Shown one piece after another: positions 1 through 8,232 of a stretch of DNA of 64,000 nt; positions within the stretch are counted from its first letter, which is position 1, and every line of letters starts with the position of its first letter. The DNA is from JAXLXE01 sp046328115 (lineage in GTDB: Bacteria > Chloroflexota > UBA6077 > JACCZL01): the NCBI GenBank assembly GCA_046328115.1, contig JAXLXE010000002.1, positions 310,001-374,000 of the forward strand, read 5' to 3'. A program made the position numbers and the translations under genes. Under the pieces are notes generated by a model. It saw only the letters and a program-made list of their open reading frames with translations. It was not told the origin of the DNA and searched no databases.

Positions 1-1956
1 CAGCGTAACCCGGTCGCCAAACCCGTTGTAGTGGAAGCTCAGCTTCCCCGCCTCGATCCACGCCACCATGCCGCCAACGGGATCTCCAATTGCCCAGACG
101 ACACCTTGATCGCCCCTCGAGTACGAAAAACGTGCCGAGATCCGGAACGAGCGATTGCTGATCTTCGGCAGGATATTGGCGCGCTGCACCGTCTGCATGC
201 CGGGCAGGTACGTGTGCGCCTCGTCGGCCAGCCGCCGCGCGTGGTTCGGCGTGTCAAAGAACTTCTGCGGTCGACTTCGGTTGTCCAGCGGGTACACCTG
301 GTTCGCCCAGGCCGCGGCGTCAAACGCCTCCACCAGCTCCGCCAGCTTCTCCGGACGAGCGGCCGCCAGATCAACGCTCTCCGAGAAGTCCTCCCTGAGA
401 TTGTGGAGCGTCCAGTTGTCCAGGTCCACGGCCTCGCCACGCTTCTGGATGGAGCGGGCCAGCCAGCCATCGCGATAGTACGCGCGGTTCGCCCAGCACT
501 CGTAGTACTGCTCCGTCCGAGTCGCTGGAGCATCGCCGCCTTTCAGAACGGACGCAAAGCTCCGTCCGTCCATTGACTGCGCCGGCCGCCCGTTCACCGC
601 CTCCAGCGGCGGCACGCCCGCCAGATCCAGCAGCGTTGGCATCACGTCCGTGACGTGGGCAAGCTGCGATCGCACCGCGCCATGATCCTTGAGCATGCGT
701 GGCCAGGAAATAACGAACGAGACACGCCGACCGCCCCCGCCCGTATAGGTCTTGTAGGTTGGGAATGGTGTATTGCACACCTGCCCCCACCCAGTTGGGT
801 ACAGCGAGACGCTGCGCGGACCACCGAGATCGCCGATCCGCTCGCGCTCCTCGCTGGCAGATTTCGGCGCCAGCCCGCTGTAGCGGCGGTTGTTGTTCAC
901 CATGCCAATCGGCCCACCCGCATCGGTGGCGCCATTGTCAGAGGTGAACACGATGATCGTGTTGTCCAGCTCACCGATCTGCTCGAGGAACCTGACCAGC
1001 TTGCCCACGTTCTGGTCCGCGCAGTCCAGCATCGCTGCGTACGTTTCCATGTGCCGCGCCAGCAACGCTCGATCTGCCGGGTCGATCTCATCCCACGCCG
1101 GAACCTGCGGGTCAGAGGGGGCCAATCGAGCATCTTGAGGGATCAGGCCCAGCGCCTTCTGGCGCTGGAACCGCGCCTCACGGATGGCGTTCCAGCCGGC
1201 GTCGTAGCGACCTCGATACCGGGCCAGATCATCTGGCTTCGCCTGGAGCGGGGCGTGCACAGCGTTGTTCGCCACGTACAGGAAAAAGGGCTTAGTCGCT
1301 GACGACGCCCGAAGCTCCTTGACGTACTGAATACCTCGATCCATCCAGTCGTCGGTGGAGTAGTAGCCGGGCGGATACTCATCCATCGGCAAGCGCTGGT
1401 TGTTGAGTCTGATGTCCGCCGGAAAGAAGAAGTGGGTCTCTCCGTCCATGAAGCCGTAGAACGTGTTGAACCCGCGCTGGGCCGGCCAGTTGTGCTTCGG
1501 CCCGGATGGCACCGCGTCCAGCGTGGGCGTGTTGTGCCACTTGCCGGTCATGATCGTCTCATAGCCCGCCGCGCGCAGCGTCTCCGCGATCGTGGGACAG
1601 TCCAGCGGGATCTCGCCGCGGTAGCCCGGGTATCCTGGATCGTTGTTGGAGAGCCATCCCGTGCTGACCGCGTGAGCGTTTCGGCCAGTCAGCAACGCTG
1701 CCCTGGCTGGCGAACAGATCGGATGCGTGGTGTACTGATTGAACCGCAGCCCGCGGGCCGCAAGCGCATCAATATTTGGCGTATCAATCTCGGAGCCAAA
1801 GCAGCCAGGATCCGAGTAGCCCATGTCGTCCATGTAGATGACGACGATGTTCGGCGCCCCCTCGGCGGCACCCTGCCGCTCCGGCCACCACGGGCTGGAC
1901 TCCTCCCGAGTGCGGCCAATCACTCCTTGAAACTCACCAGCGGGCGTCGAACTCAT
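1..1956 (-). CDS. Arylsulfatase, C-terminus cut by window start
   Basis: Reads 652 codons on the minus strand from an ATG at 1956 and leaves the window still open, so the C-terminus is missing. Hydrolyses sulfate esters if it follows its family. Residues 35-50 carry the metal-binding Asp pair (IYMDDMG), and residues 81-85 are CSPAR, the C-x-P-x-R signature in which Cys is converted to formylglycine. Further family landmarks are GKWH and TSDNGA, and the visible end (GKLSFHYNGFGDRVTL) resembles the C-terminal beta domain of arylsulfatases. No signal peptide is evident. It is divergent from the N-methyltransferase at 2221 across 264 bp. It may be unrelated to the RiPP cluster. Substrate unknown. 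Confidence 0.93.
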   Translation of the reverse strand, partial: MSSTPAGEFQGVIGRTREESSPWWPERQGAAEGAPNIVVIYMDDMGYSDPGCFGSEIDTPNIDALAARGLRFNQYTTHPICSPARAALLTGRNAHAVSTGWLSNNDPGYPGYRGEIPLDCPTIAETLRAAGYETIMTGKWHNTPTLDAVPSGPKHNWPAQRGFNTFYGFMDGETHFFFPADIRLNNQRLPMDEYPPGYYSTDDWMDRGIQYVKELRASSATKPFFLYVANNAVHAPLQAKPDDLARYRGRYDAGWNAIREARFQRQKALGLIPQDARLAPSDPQVPAWDEIDPADRALLARHMETYAAMLDCADQNVGKLVRFLEQIGELDNTIIVFTSDNGATDAGGPIGMVNNNRRYSGLAPKSASEERERIGDLGGPRSVSLYPTGWGQVCNTPFPTYKTYTGGGGRRVSFVISWPRMLKDHGAVRSQLAHVTDVMPTLLDLAGVPPLEAVNGRPAQSMDGRSFASVLKGGDAPATRTEQYYECWANRAYYRDGWLARSIQKRGEAVDLDNWTLHNLREDFSESVDLAAARPEKLAELVEAFDAAAWANQVYPLDNRSRPQKFFDTPNHARRLADEAHTYLPGMQTVQRANILPKISNRSFRISARFSYSRGDQGVVWAIGDPVGGMVAWIEAGKLSFHYNGFGDRVTL

Positions 1957-2179
1957 GGACTACTCCTTAGCCCGCACATTGTGTCGCAATCGCCGTTTGG
2001 CCGCGAGCGCACACCTGACGCTCCGAGAATCCGGGCCGCGGTCGGCGGCTCGCGGGCGCTGGGACCCACGCTCAGACCGGCACCGCGCCATCCCCGGTAT
2101 GGCGCCGCGAGCCCCGCCCGTGGCGGCGTCAGCGCAAGGACATCCGCCCCTTGGAGTCGCACCTCGAGCGGACGACGGC

Positions 2180-2208
2180 TCGACCAGTCCGCTTCGCGCT
2201 GCTAGAAT
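2180..2208 (+). promoter_or_regulatory. Candidate sigma70-type promoter for the first N-methyltransferase
   Basis: TCGACC (2180-2185), a 17-nt spacer and TAGAAT (2203-2208) resemble -35 and -10 boxes. The GTG start at 2221 lies only 12 nt beyond the -10 box and has no Shine-Dalgarno sequence, so the transcript would be nearly leaderless. This is pattern matching only. Confidence 0.35.
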
Positions 2209-2220
2209 CGCCTCCTGTCC

Positions 2221-3078
2221 GTGAGCGGAGCCAATCTCTTCCTCGATATCCTGGGCGCAGCCGAGCGTCGCGCCAGCGCCGACATATTCGTCGTGGGTAC
2301 AGGGATGGCCTGTCCCGAGCAGCTCACCCAGGAAGCGGCCGCGGCGCTCCGACGCTGTCGGGTCGTCTACACGTTGCTGGGGGACGGGCTGGACACGCTC
2401 GACGGGTGGACTGGCCGGGTTGAGTCCGTGTCTCACCTGTACCGGCCTGGGCGCTGGCGGCCAGACATCTACCAGGAGGTCGTGGAGACCGTGTTGGATG
2501 CCACCGATCGTGAGCGACCGGTGGGCTATCTGGCAGGGGGAAATCCGGCGATCTTCGATTACATTTGCAGCCAGATACGCGACCAGGGACGAGCCCGCGG
2601 GCTGCACGTCCGGACCATCGCCGGGGTCTCCTCCCTGGACACCGTGCTGCTCGACCTGGAGCACGACATCGGCCATAGTGGTCTGCAGATCTACGAAGCG
2701 TCCTGGTTCGTGCGGCATCGAATCGAGCCGCGGGTTGACGTCCCCCTTCTCCTGATGCAGCCGTCCGCGTTCGGAACGAACTTCGCCACGCTGGGGCATG
2801 CACCCACCCCGCGCGCGCTCGAACCGCTACGGCACTATCTCGAGCGCTTCTACCCACCAGCGCACCCGCTAGTTCTGGTCAGATCCAGCGGTGCCTGGTT
2901 CGAGGACCCGCAGATTCACCGCGCTCCGCTAGCGGACGTGTGCGAGGTCGGTCTGGAGATCCTCCGGGGCACGTCTCTGTACATCCCGCCGCTGCGTCCG
3001 CCGGCGGATGACGAAACGTTCGGCAAGCTGACTGCTGATCCGTCCCACTTCGCAGACGCGTACCGACCCGCTCGCTAG
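2221..3078 (+). CDS. Borosin-type peptide alpha-N-methyltransferase (copy 1)
   Basis: 285 residues, tetrapyrrole-methylase (SAM) fold. It looks like the catalytic domain of OphMA, the enzyme that N-methylates the peptide backbone in omphalotin biosynthesis, but without a fused core peptide. Visible motifs are VGTGM (25-29), a Tyr/Arg/Tyr set at 74, 80 and 84 with the R-x3-Y spacing of OphMA Arg72/Tyr76, GGNP in the SAM pocket, AGVSSLDTVLLDLEHDIG and YEASWFVRHRIE; OphMA has GVSAEDCLFADL and YEASDFLIRDR at the equivalent sites. The GTG start has no good Shine-Dalgarno. Its 3' end overlaps the convergent glycosyltransferase by 4 bp. A corrin-pathway role is unlikely because no cobalamin genes are nearby and a borosin-like precursor is. 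Confidence 0.85.
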   Translation: MSGANLFLDILGAAERRASADIFVVGTGMACPEQLTQEAAAALRRCRVVYTLLGDGLDTLDGWTGRVESVSHLYRPGRWRPDIYQEVVETVLDATDRERPVGYLAGGNPAIFDYICSQIRDQGRARGLHVRTIAGVSSLDTVLLDLEHDIGHSGLQIYEASWFVRHRIEPRVDVPLLLMQPSAFGTNFATLGHAPTPRALEPLRHYLERFYPPAHPLVLVRSSGAWFEDPQIHRAPLADVCEVGLEILRGTSLYIPPLRPPADDETFGKLTADPSHFADAYRPAR

Positions 3079-4253
3079 GCCCGGCCTTCGCACAGATTCT
3101 CCAGCCACCTCACCGCCTCCAGGTGGCCTGGTAGGTGTCGCATCTCATCCTGAACGGAACGAGCGGCGAGCCTGTAGCGTGGATCGCCCAGTACCTGCCG
3201 AACCGCGTCTCGCAGCGCCGCCGCCGTGACGTCACCCGGCTGCAGAACCAGCGCCGTGCCGAGCTCCGCGCAACGTTGGGCGTTCTCTGGATGATCGCCG
3301 AACCGCGGGATGATCACCTGAGGAATCCCTAGGGCGAGGGCGGCGCAGATGGGCCCGGAACCGCCGTGGGTAATCACCGCGTCACAGAGCGGTAGTAGCC
3401 GCGAGTAGGGAATGTACGGCTCCACGACCAGCGCACCGCCCGCCCGGTCTCGAAAACGCTCCCTGGAGCGCGCGCCCCAGCCAGTAGTGAGCACCAGCGT
3501 CGGAGGCTCAGCAGGCCAGCGCTCGGCGCGAAATGCGTCAGCGATAGTCTCCATCAGATCTGGCTCATCCAGCAGCGTACCCAGAGAGGCGTGCACCACC
3601 GGCCTACGCCAGCGTTCCGCCTCCATCGGCAGGCGTTCGTCGCCAGACTCGTCGAACAGCAGGGGTCGCACGCGGCGGGTGGTCGGTGGCCAGACGTGAT
3701 CATTGCCGTCGAGGCTCGCGGGAAACCCGGCTACGAGAAGCGACGGATACAGCCGCGCCATCGTTGGATCTGGCGCCAGCCCCAGGCGTTCGCGCCAGGG
3801 GTCCAGCGCCGCCGCCAACGCGCGTACGCGATCGTCGGGGTGTCCCGCAGCCCATAGGCGGACGGCCGCGTGGGGAAGGCCGAGCCGCTCCGCCGCGAGG
3901 TACCCGCCGAATTCCAGATGCTCCCGCACAACCAGGTCAGGCTGCCAGACCGCGCACAGCTTCATCACGTCTGGAAGCATCCTGGGAAGCCGCCCATCCA
4001 CGTGCACGGCTCCGTCCAGCCAGGCGCGCCGCTCCGACAGCGAAAGCCGCGCGGGGGGCGCGGCGAGCGGTCCGGTCTCGTCGGAGTTGGGGCCGGCCGG
4101 GAAGTGGCGGAACCCAAGTCGCTGGAGCGACGCCGCCAGCGCTGAACCGGTGGCGAATGCCACCTCATGACCCGAAGCCGCCGCGGCCTGGGCTAGGGGC
4201 ACCAGAGGGTGGAAGTGACCCAGCAATGGCGTGGATGTGAACAGCAGCTTCAC
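3075..4253 (-). CDS. GT1-family (MGT/UGT-like) glycosyltransferase
   Basis: 392 residues, GT-B fold. The N-terminus has the acceptor-site His in GHFHPLVPLA (12-21). The C-terminal donor-binding half has VEPYIPYSRLLPLCDAVITH followed by HGGSG (296-300), the nucleotide-sugar signature of macrolide and natural-product glycosyltransferases. Its GTG start overlaps the stop of the upstream FAD hydroxylase in a GTGA overlap (4250-4253), so the two are translationally coupled and probably act in sequence: hydroxylate, then glycosylate. Acceptor and sugar are not determined. As a neighbour of the borosin genes it is a good candidate tailoring enzyme for the peptide. Confidence 0.88.
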   Translation of the reverse strand: MKLLFTSTPLLGHFHPLVPLAQAAAASGHEVAFATGSALAASLQRLGFRHFPAGPNSDETGPLAAPPARLSLSERRAWLDGAVHVDGRLPRMLPDVMKLCAVWQPDLVVREHLEFGGYLAAERLGLPHAAVRLWAAGHPDDRVRALAAALDPWRERLGLAPDPTMARLYPSLLVAGFPASLDGNDHVWPPTTRRVRPLLFDESGDERLPMEAERWRRPVVHASLGTLLDEPDLMETIADAFRAERWPAEPPTLVLTTGWGARSRERFRDRAGGALVVEPYIPYSRLLPLCDAVITHGGSGPICAALALGIPQVIIPRFGDHPENAQRCAELGTALVLQPGDVTAAALRDAVRQVLGDPRYRLAARSVQDEMRHLPGHLEAVRWLENLCEGRA

Positions 4254-5305
4254 CGGGCATCTCCGCCACGCGCCCCCTTACCGGCGATCCCGAGGAACCG
4301 GAGCCCGCGCCGCACGTCCTCAAACCACTCCCGTGAGGCATCGCCGGCCTCCTGGTACTGGCGCACCAGAGGCACCCGCTCGGCCTGGTACGCCTCGAAA
4401 GCCCGCTCGGTAGGCCCCCATGCCGAGACCTGAGCGGCCAGCGAGATCGCATCCTCCAGGGCTGCCTTCGTTCCCGTGCCCGTACTGAAGTGGGCCGTGT
4501 GCGCCGCGTCGCCCAGCAGCACGACCCGGCTGTGGTACCAGCGCTCATTGCTCACCAGCGCGAAGCTATCCCAACGCGAGCGATTTCCCGTAAGGGCGCG
4601 ACCGCCCAGGTCGTCACCAAAGAGGGTCGAGCAGTACGCGACGCTCGCGGCCTCATCAGCCCTATCCAGTCCCGCCCGTCGCCAGGCCTCCTGGTCACAC
4701 TCAACGACCACCGTGGACGCGCCCGCCTGGTGACGATAGCCGTGGATGTGAAAGACCCCCGCCCCACCATCCCGAAAGCTAAACGTGAACCGTTCCAGTG
4801 CATAGTCAACGCCAAGCCAGAGATATTTCCAGGAGTGGTAGCGGATCTCGGTGCCAAACTGGGCACTGAGACGCGACCGTACCCCGCTCCGCGCCCCGTC
4901 AGCCGCGACCACCAGCTCATAGCGCTCGAAGCTCGAGTCGCCATCCAGTCGCTGACCGTACATGAGCTCACAACCGAGCGATTCGCAGCGGCGGCGGAGG
5001 ATCTGGAGCAGGCGCGGCCTGGAGATACCCGCGAAGCTGCATTCGCCAACCACGGCTCGGGTGTCCAGATAGCGCACCTCGATCTCCGTGGTGCGCACGA
5101 CCTCTCGCTCGATCTGGTCGTGCGTGACCGGATCGGACGCGGCGAGGTTCGCCAGCGTGTCCTCAGCGCACAAGACCCCAAACCCAAACGTCTGCCCAGC
5201 GGCCCGACGTTCCACGATCGTCACGTGGCAGCGCGGATCGGCCTTCTTGAGCAGCGCACCGAGATGCAGCCCACCGGGGCCGCCACCAACGATCAGGACC
5301 CGCAC
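4250..5305 (-). CDS. FAD-dependent aromatic hydroxylase (salicylyl-CoA hydroxylase/VioD group)
   Basis: 351 residues from a GTG at 5305 preceded by GGGTGG; the open frame extends to 5521 but the extra 72 residues are low-complexity, and the FAD motif VLIVGGGPGG begins directly after this GTG. Other landmarks are ADGARSG and LLGDAAHTAHFSTGTGT with KAALEDAISLA. The latter is nearly the same as in salicylyl-CoA 5-hydroxylase, and the central WKYLWLGVDYALERFTFSF region and the VVVECDQEAWRRAGL stretch resemble VioD, a tryptophan-derived indole hydroxylase of violacein synthesis. This clade hydroxylates electron-rich aromatic rings, often carrier-tethered. The predicted borosin core has one aromatic residue, Trp71, the natural candidate site (inference). 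Coupled to the downstream glycosyltransferase. Confidence 0.86.
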   Translation of the reverse strand: MRVLIVGGGPGGLHLGALLKKADPRCHVTIVERRAAGQTFGFGVLCAEDTLANLAASDPVTHDQIEREVVRTTEIEVRYLDTRAVVGECSFAGISRPRLLQILRRRCESLGCELMYGQRLDGDSSFERYELVVAADGARSGVRSRLSAQFGTEIRYHSWKYLWLGVDYALERFTFSFRDGGAGVFHIHGYRHQAGASTVVVECDQEAWRRAGLDRADEAASVAYCSTLFGDDLGGRALTGNRSRWDSFALVSNERWYHSRVVLLGDAAHTAHFSTGTGTKAALEDAISLAAQVSAWGPTERAFEAYQAERVPLVRQYQEAGDASREWFEDVRRGLRFLGIAGKGARGGDAR

Positions 5306-5555
5306 GTGCCCACCCGATCGATCCGTGAGCGATGAATCCGCGGCGGCGCCACCGGCCGTATACCCTCCAAATCGAGACCTGGATGGTACTAGTACGGACG
5401 TGGGCGGATTGTCGGATCCATCAACTGGCCTCCTGGCGTGGGGGCCCAGCCTGTGGCTGGAATCGGCAGAGCTGCCCCGCCTACACTCCCATCCGCTCAC
5501 GTCGAGCGGGAGATCGGCCATTCATCGCGGAACTGGCGGGCACGGCTCATCGCGA

Positions 5556-5583
5556 TTGACCGCGCGTCTCGCCCACGAATACG
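5556..5583 (+). promoter_or_regulatory. Candidate promoter for peptidase-precursor-methyltransferase genes
   Basis: TTGACC (5556-5561), a 16-nt spacer and AATACG (5578-5583) lie 27 nt before the GTG at 5611. The whole 305-bp gap 5306-5610 is the only place from which the leftward hydroxylase/glycosyltransferase pair and the rightward peptidase, precursor and second methyltransferase could be divergently transcribed. No clear promoter was found for the leftward direction. Confidence 0.35.
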
Positions 5584-5610
5584 TGCAGTCCCCCCGGCGG
5601 CAAACGTAGG

Positions 5611-7818
5611 GTGGCCACCACCGCGCCGCGAGCCGAGCCAGCACCGTCCCTTTGGCAGACGCTGGCCGACCAGATCGCCTTTGGCAACTACGTGCCCGTG
5701 CCCGCCCCACCCGAGCAGATCGAGGAGCGAGCCTTCACCCGTTCGGATGGCGAGACATACCACGTCCTGAAGCACCGTGAGTTCAAGACGTACCTGTCGC
5801 TACCGGAAGACGCCTTCTACCTGTGGCAGATGATGGACGGGGAGCGGCCCATCCGCTCGATCGCGGTGGACTTCGCGCTCAAGCGGCGTCGGATCGTCAC
5901 CGGCCTGCTGAGGGGTCTCGTGGAGGATCTCCGCACGCGGGGCATGCTCGAGGACCCACCCCGTCGCATATTCAGCACGCTTGACGCGCGCAGGATCAGC
6001 CGCAGCCCTTCCTCCTGGATTCCGCGCCTGCTCGGGAGGTTAATCGCGACCGACCTCGGAACCTACCGCCAGGGTGACGCGATCCTCGGCGCACTCTACC
6101 GTTGGGGAGGCTGGCTTTTCTTCACACGGCCGGCCGTGGCGGCGATGCTGCTGATAATGGTGGCCGGCTTCGGCGCGTGGGCAGGATCACTGAGCGCGGG
6201 GCGGCACGCGCTCTTGACAGTCGGTGGATCGTACGTGCTCGGGCTCGTCTCATTCTTCTTGCTTGACGGGCTCATGACCACGCTCCACGAGATGGGCCAC
6301 GGCTTGAGCGTGAAACACCACGGGCGTGAGGTCTCGTCCGTGGGCGTAAGCCTCTACTACGGCGCCCCGTGCGCGTTCGTCAACACCACGGACATGTGGC
6401 TGGCGGACCGTTGGCCGCGCATCCAGGTCTCGATCGCCGGTCCGTTTGTCACGCTGGTCCTCGCGGGTGTGATGGGCATCGTGGCATATACCACGCCTGA
6501 GGGATCGATCGTGGGCGATCTGGCCCTCAAGGCCGCCACGCTCTGGTTCATCGACGGCCTGTTCAACGCGATCCCGCTGCTCGAGCTGGACGGCTACTTC
6601 GTCCTAGTGGATTGGCTCGAGATGCCCATGCTTCGCGCTCGATCGTTCGAGTTCGTGAAACGTGATCTCTGGCGCAAGCTCCGCCAGAGAGAGGGGTGGC
6701 GACGCGAGGAGCGCATCCTCGGCTGGTTCGGCGTGTTGGCCATGGCGTTCAGCGCCGCGATGCTCGGACTGACCTTCTGGGGGCTCCAGACCAGAGCGGG
6801 CAACGCCATGGTGGAGCTCTGGAACCAGCCGGCCTGGTGGGGAAAGCCACTGCTCCTGTTGTTCCTGTTCATCCTGGGTGGCCCGTTCGCCCTGGGCGTC
6901 ATCGCCATGGCCCGCGGTGGCCTGGGGTGGCTCTTCGGTCGCATCGCGTCTGCTCTGAGGGAGCGGTCGCTCTTACACCGCGCCGATCCACTCCTGGCAT
7001 CCATGCCGTACCTGTCACACCTGGCCCCCCACGAGCGGGCGGCGTTGGCCCAGCACACCGTGCTCCGCAAAGCGGGCGCGGGCGCCACGGTGGTTCGCCA
7101 GGGTGACCCGCCGGACGGGTTCTATGTGATCCGCCACGGTCAGGCAGAGGTGGAGCGACGCGAGCCAGACGGCAGACTTCGCACCCTCGCCGTGCTTGGA
7201 CCTGGCGAGTTCTTCGGCGAGCTTGCCTACTTGAACCACGCCCGGCGCGATGCCACAGTGCGAGCCCGGACGCCACTGGAGCTGTACTACCTTGATGGGG
7301 GCCATTTCTCGAGGTGGCTCGCGGGTGACCTTGGCTCGCGAGCCGAGGTTGAACGACGGATGCTGGATCAGGCAACGGTGGAGCGACTGCCACTCTTCCA
7401 CGGCCTGACACCATCCCAGCGCCATGCGCTGTCAAGCCATATGGGAGTCAAGCGATTCGTCGCGGGTGAGACGGTGTTCCGCCAGGGCGAGCCGGGCGAT
7501 GCCATGTACGTGATCTCCCAAGGCAGCTTTGAGGTGCTGGCGGAGCCGTCCGCGGCGGATACCGCGTCACAGCCAGCGATCATCGCGAGGCTTGGTGTGG
7601 GTGATCTTTTCGGAGAGATCGCGCTGCTGACGTCGGAACCACGGAACGCGACCGTGCGGGCCGCCACGGAGGGCGTGTGCTACACGTTGGATCAAGAAGG
7701 CTTCGCGCAGCTGCTCGACGTTTCGCCGGCAAGCCAGACGTCCCTGCGCAACCTGGCTACGGAGCGGCGGGGTAGCCTCCATCCCGGACCAGTCGCGCCC
7801 ATGGAAGCAGTCTCGTGA
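5611..7818 (+). CDS. M50 membrane metallopeptidase with PqqD-like N-terminus and two cNMP-binding domains
   Basis: 735 residues. Residues about 48-115 resemble a PqqD/RRE-type winged helix, including FYLWQMMDGERPIRSI and a C-terminal L-x2-RGMLED. Residues 165-435 form an integral membrane M50 (S2P/YydH-like) peptidase: zinc motif HEMGH at 226-230 and the third ligand in LELDGY (324-329), between hydrophobic spans. Two cyclic-nucleotide-binding domains follow (about 463-572 and 592-702), each with a phosphate-binding cassette: FGELAY...RRDATV, and FGEIALLTSEPRNATV with Glu669 and Arg678. The RRE-like part could bind the borosin leader, the M50 part could cleave it and cNMP could gate activity. 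It precedes the precursor by 160 bp on the same strand. GTG start. Confidence 0.87.
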   Translation: MATTAPRAEPAPSLWQTLADQIAFGNYVPVPAPPEQIEERAFTRSDGETYHVLKHREFKTYLSLPEDAFYLWQMMDGERPIRSIAVDFALKRRRIVTGLLRGLVEDLRTRGMLEDPPRRIFSTLDARRISRSPSSWIPRLLGRLIATDLGTYRQGDAILGALYRWGGWLFFTRPAVAAMLLIMVAGFGAWAGSLSAGRHALLTVGGSYVLGLVSFFLLDGLMTTLHEMGHGLSVKHHGREVSSVGVSLYYGAPCAFVNTTDMWLADRWPRIQVSIAGPFVTLVLAGVMGIVAYTTPEGSIVGDLALKAATLWFIDGLFNAIPLLELDGYFVLVDWLEMPMLRARSFEFVKRDLWRKLRQREGWRREERILGWFGVLAMAFSAAMLGLTFWGLQTRAGNAMVELWNQPAWWGKPLLLLFLFILGGPFALGVIAMARGGLGWLFGRIASALRERSLLHRADPLLASMPYLSHLAPHERAALAQHTVLRKAGAGATVVRQGDPPDGFYVIRHGQAEVERREPDGRLRTLAVLGPGEFFGELAYLNHARRDATVRARTPLELYYLDGGHFSRWLAGDLGSRAEVERRMLDQATVERLPLFHGLTPSQRHALSSHMGVKRFVAGETVFRQGEPGDAMYVISQGSFEVLAEPSAADTASQPAIIARLGVGDLFGEIALLTSEPRNATVRAATEGVCYTLDQEGFAQLLDVSPASQTSLRNLATERRGSLHPGPVAPMEAVS

Positions 7819-7852
7819 CGCCACAGCGCGGCCCTCCACGGAGCGCGCCGCT

Positions 7853-7868
7853 GCCCGGAAATCCGGGC
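7853..7868 (+). other. Intercistronic hairpin between peptidase and precursor genes
   Basis: GCCCGG, loop AAAT, CCGGGC: a 6-bp perfect GC stem, extendable by one A-T pair. It sits 35 nt after the peptidase stop and 110 nt before the precursor start, with no T-run. It could be a leaky terminator or an mRNA-processing/stability element that raises precursor level relative to the peptidase. Function is not established. Confidence 0.4.
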
Positions 7869-7978
7869 ACGCCCAATACGCGTCCGACAGTTCGCGCAAT
7901 CTCCGTCGCGCGACCAGTACCATTCGGGCCGAGTTGGCTCAAGACGACCCGATGCCGATCGGGGTGGGAGAGATATTC

Positions 7979-8215
7979 ATGGCAAGCAAGGGTTTCGAGG
8001 ACCTGATCAACCGCACGATCTCCGATGAATCATTCGCGCTGCTGCTGCGGAACGACCCAGACGCGGCCATGGCCGGTTTCGATCTGACCCCGGACGAGGC
8101 GGACGCGCTCCGGTCGCGTGACCCTGCCAAGCTGCAGTCGCTGGGGCTGGACGAGCGCATCTCGCGGCGGCGAGTTGCCGGCACCCCGTGGACCATCGTC
8201 CTCGGCACACGCTGA
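7979..8215 (+). CDS. Split-borosin precursor peptide
   Basis: 78 residues. The ATG at 7979 is chosen because GGGAGAG (7966-7972) lies at proper spacing; an upstream TTG (7934) would add 15 residues without a ribosome site. Residues 1-62 form an acidic helical leader: FEDLINRTISDESFALLLRN, then DPDAAMAGFDLTPDEADALR and RDPAKLQSLGLD. This matches the pattern of the clasp/borosin-binding region of OphMA (ALDPKALADYKADHRAF...DLTPQERAALELGD) and of LigA-like leaders in bacterial split borosins. The tail RRRVAGTPWTIVLGTR parallels the omphalotin core GFPWVIVVGVIGVIG: a P-W followed by beta-branched residues. Predicted core is TPWTIVLGTR; which residues are methylated and the cleavage site are unknown. 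Lies 17 bp upstream of methyltransferase copy 2. Confidence 0.85.
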   Translation: MASKGFEDLINRTISDESFALLLRNDPDAAMAGFDLTPDEADALRSRDPAKLQSLGLDERISRRRVAGTPWTIVLGTR

Positions 8216-8232
8216 CCCAGTCGCGCATACCG

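Noticed and set aside
2221..3078. Corrin/siroheme (precorrin) methylase identity for the TP-methylase-fold genes
   Set aside because: OphMA-like active-site Tyr/Arg/Tyr set and EASW...HR motif, a precursor-like peptide adjacent, and no cobalamin or siroheme genes in the window.
7934..7978. Longer start (TTG 7934) for the borosin precursor
   Set aside because: No Shine-Dalgarno, whereas GGGAGAG is well placed before ATG 7979; the added residues do not resemble a leader.
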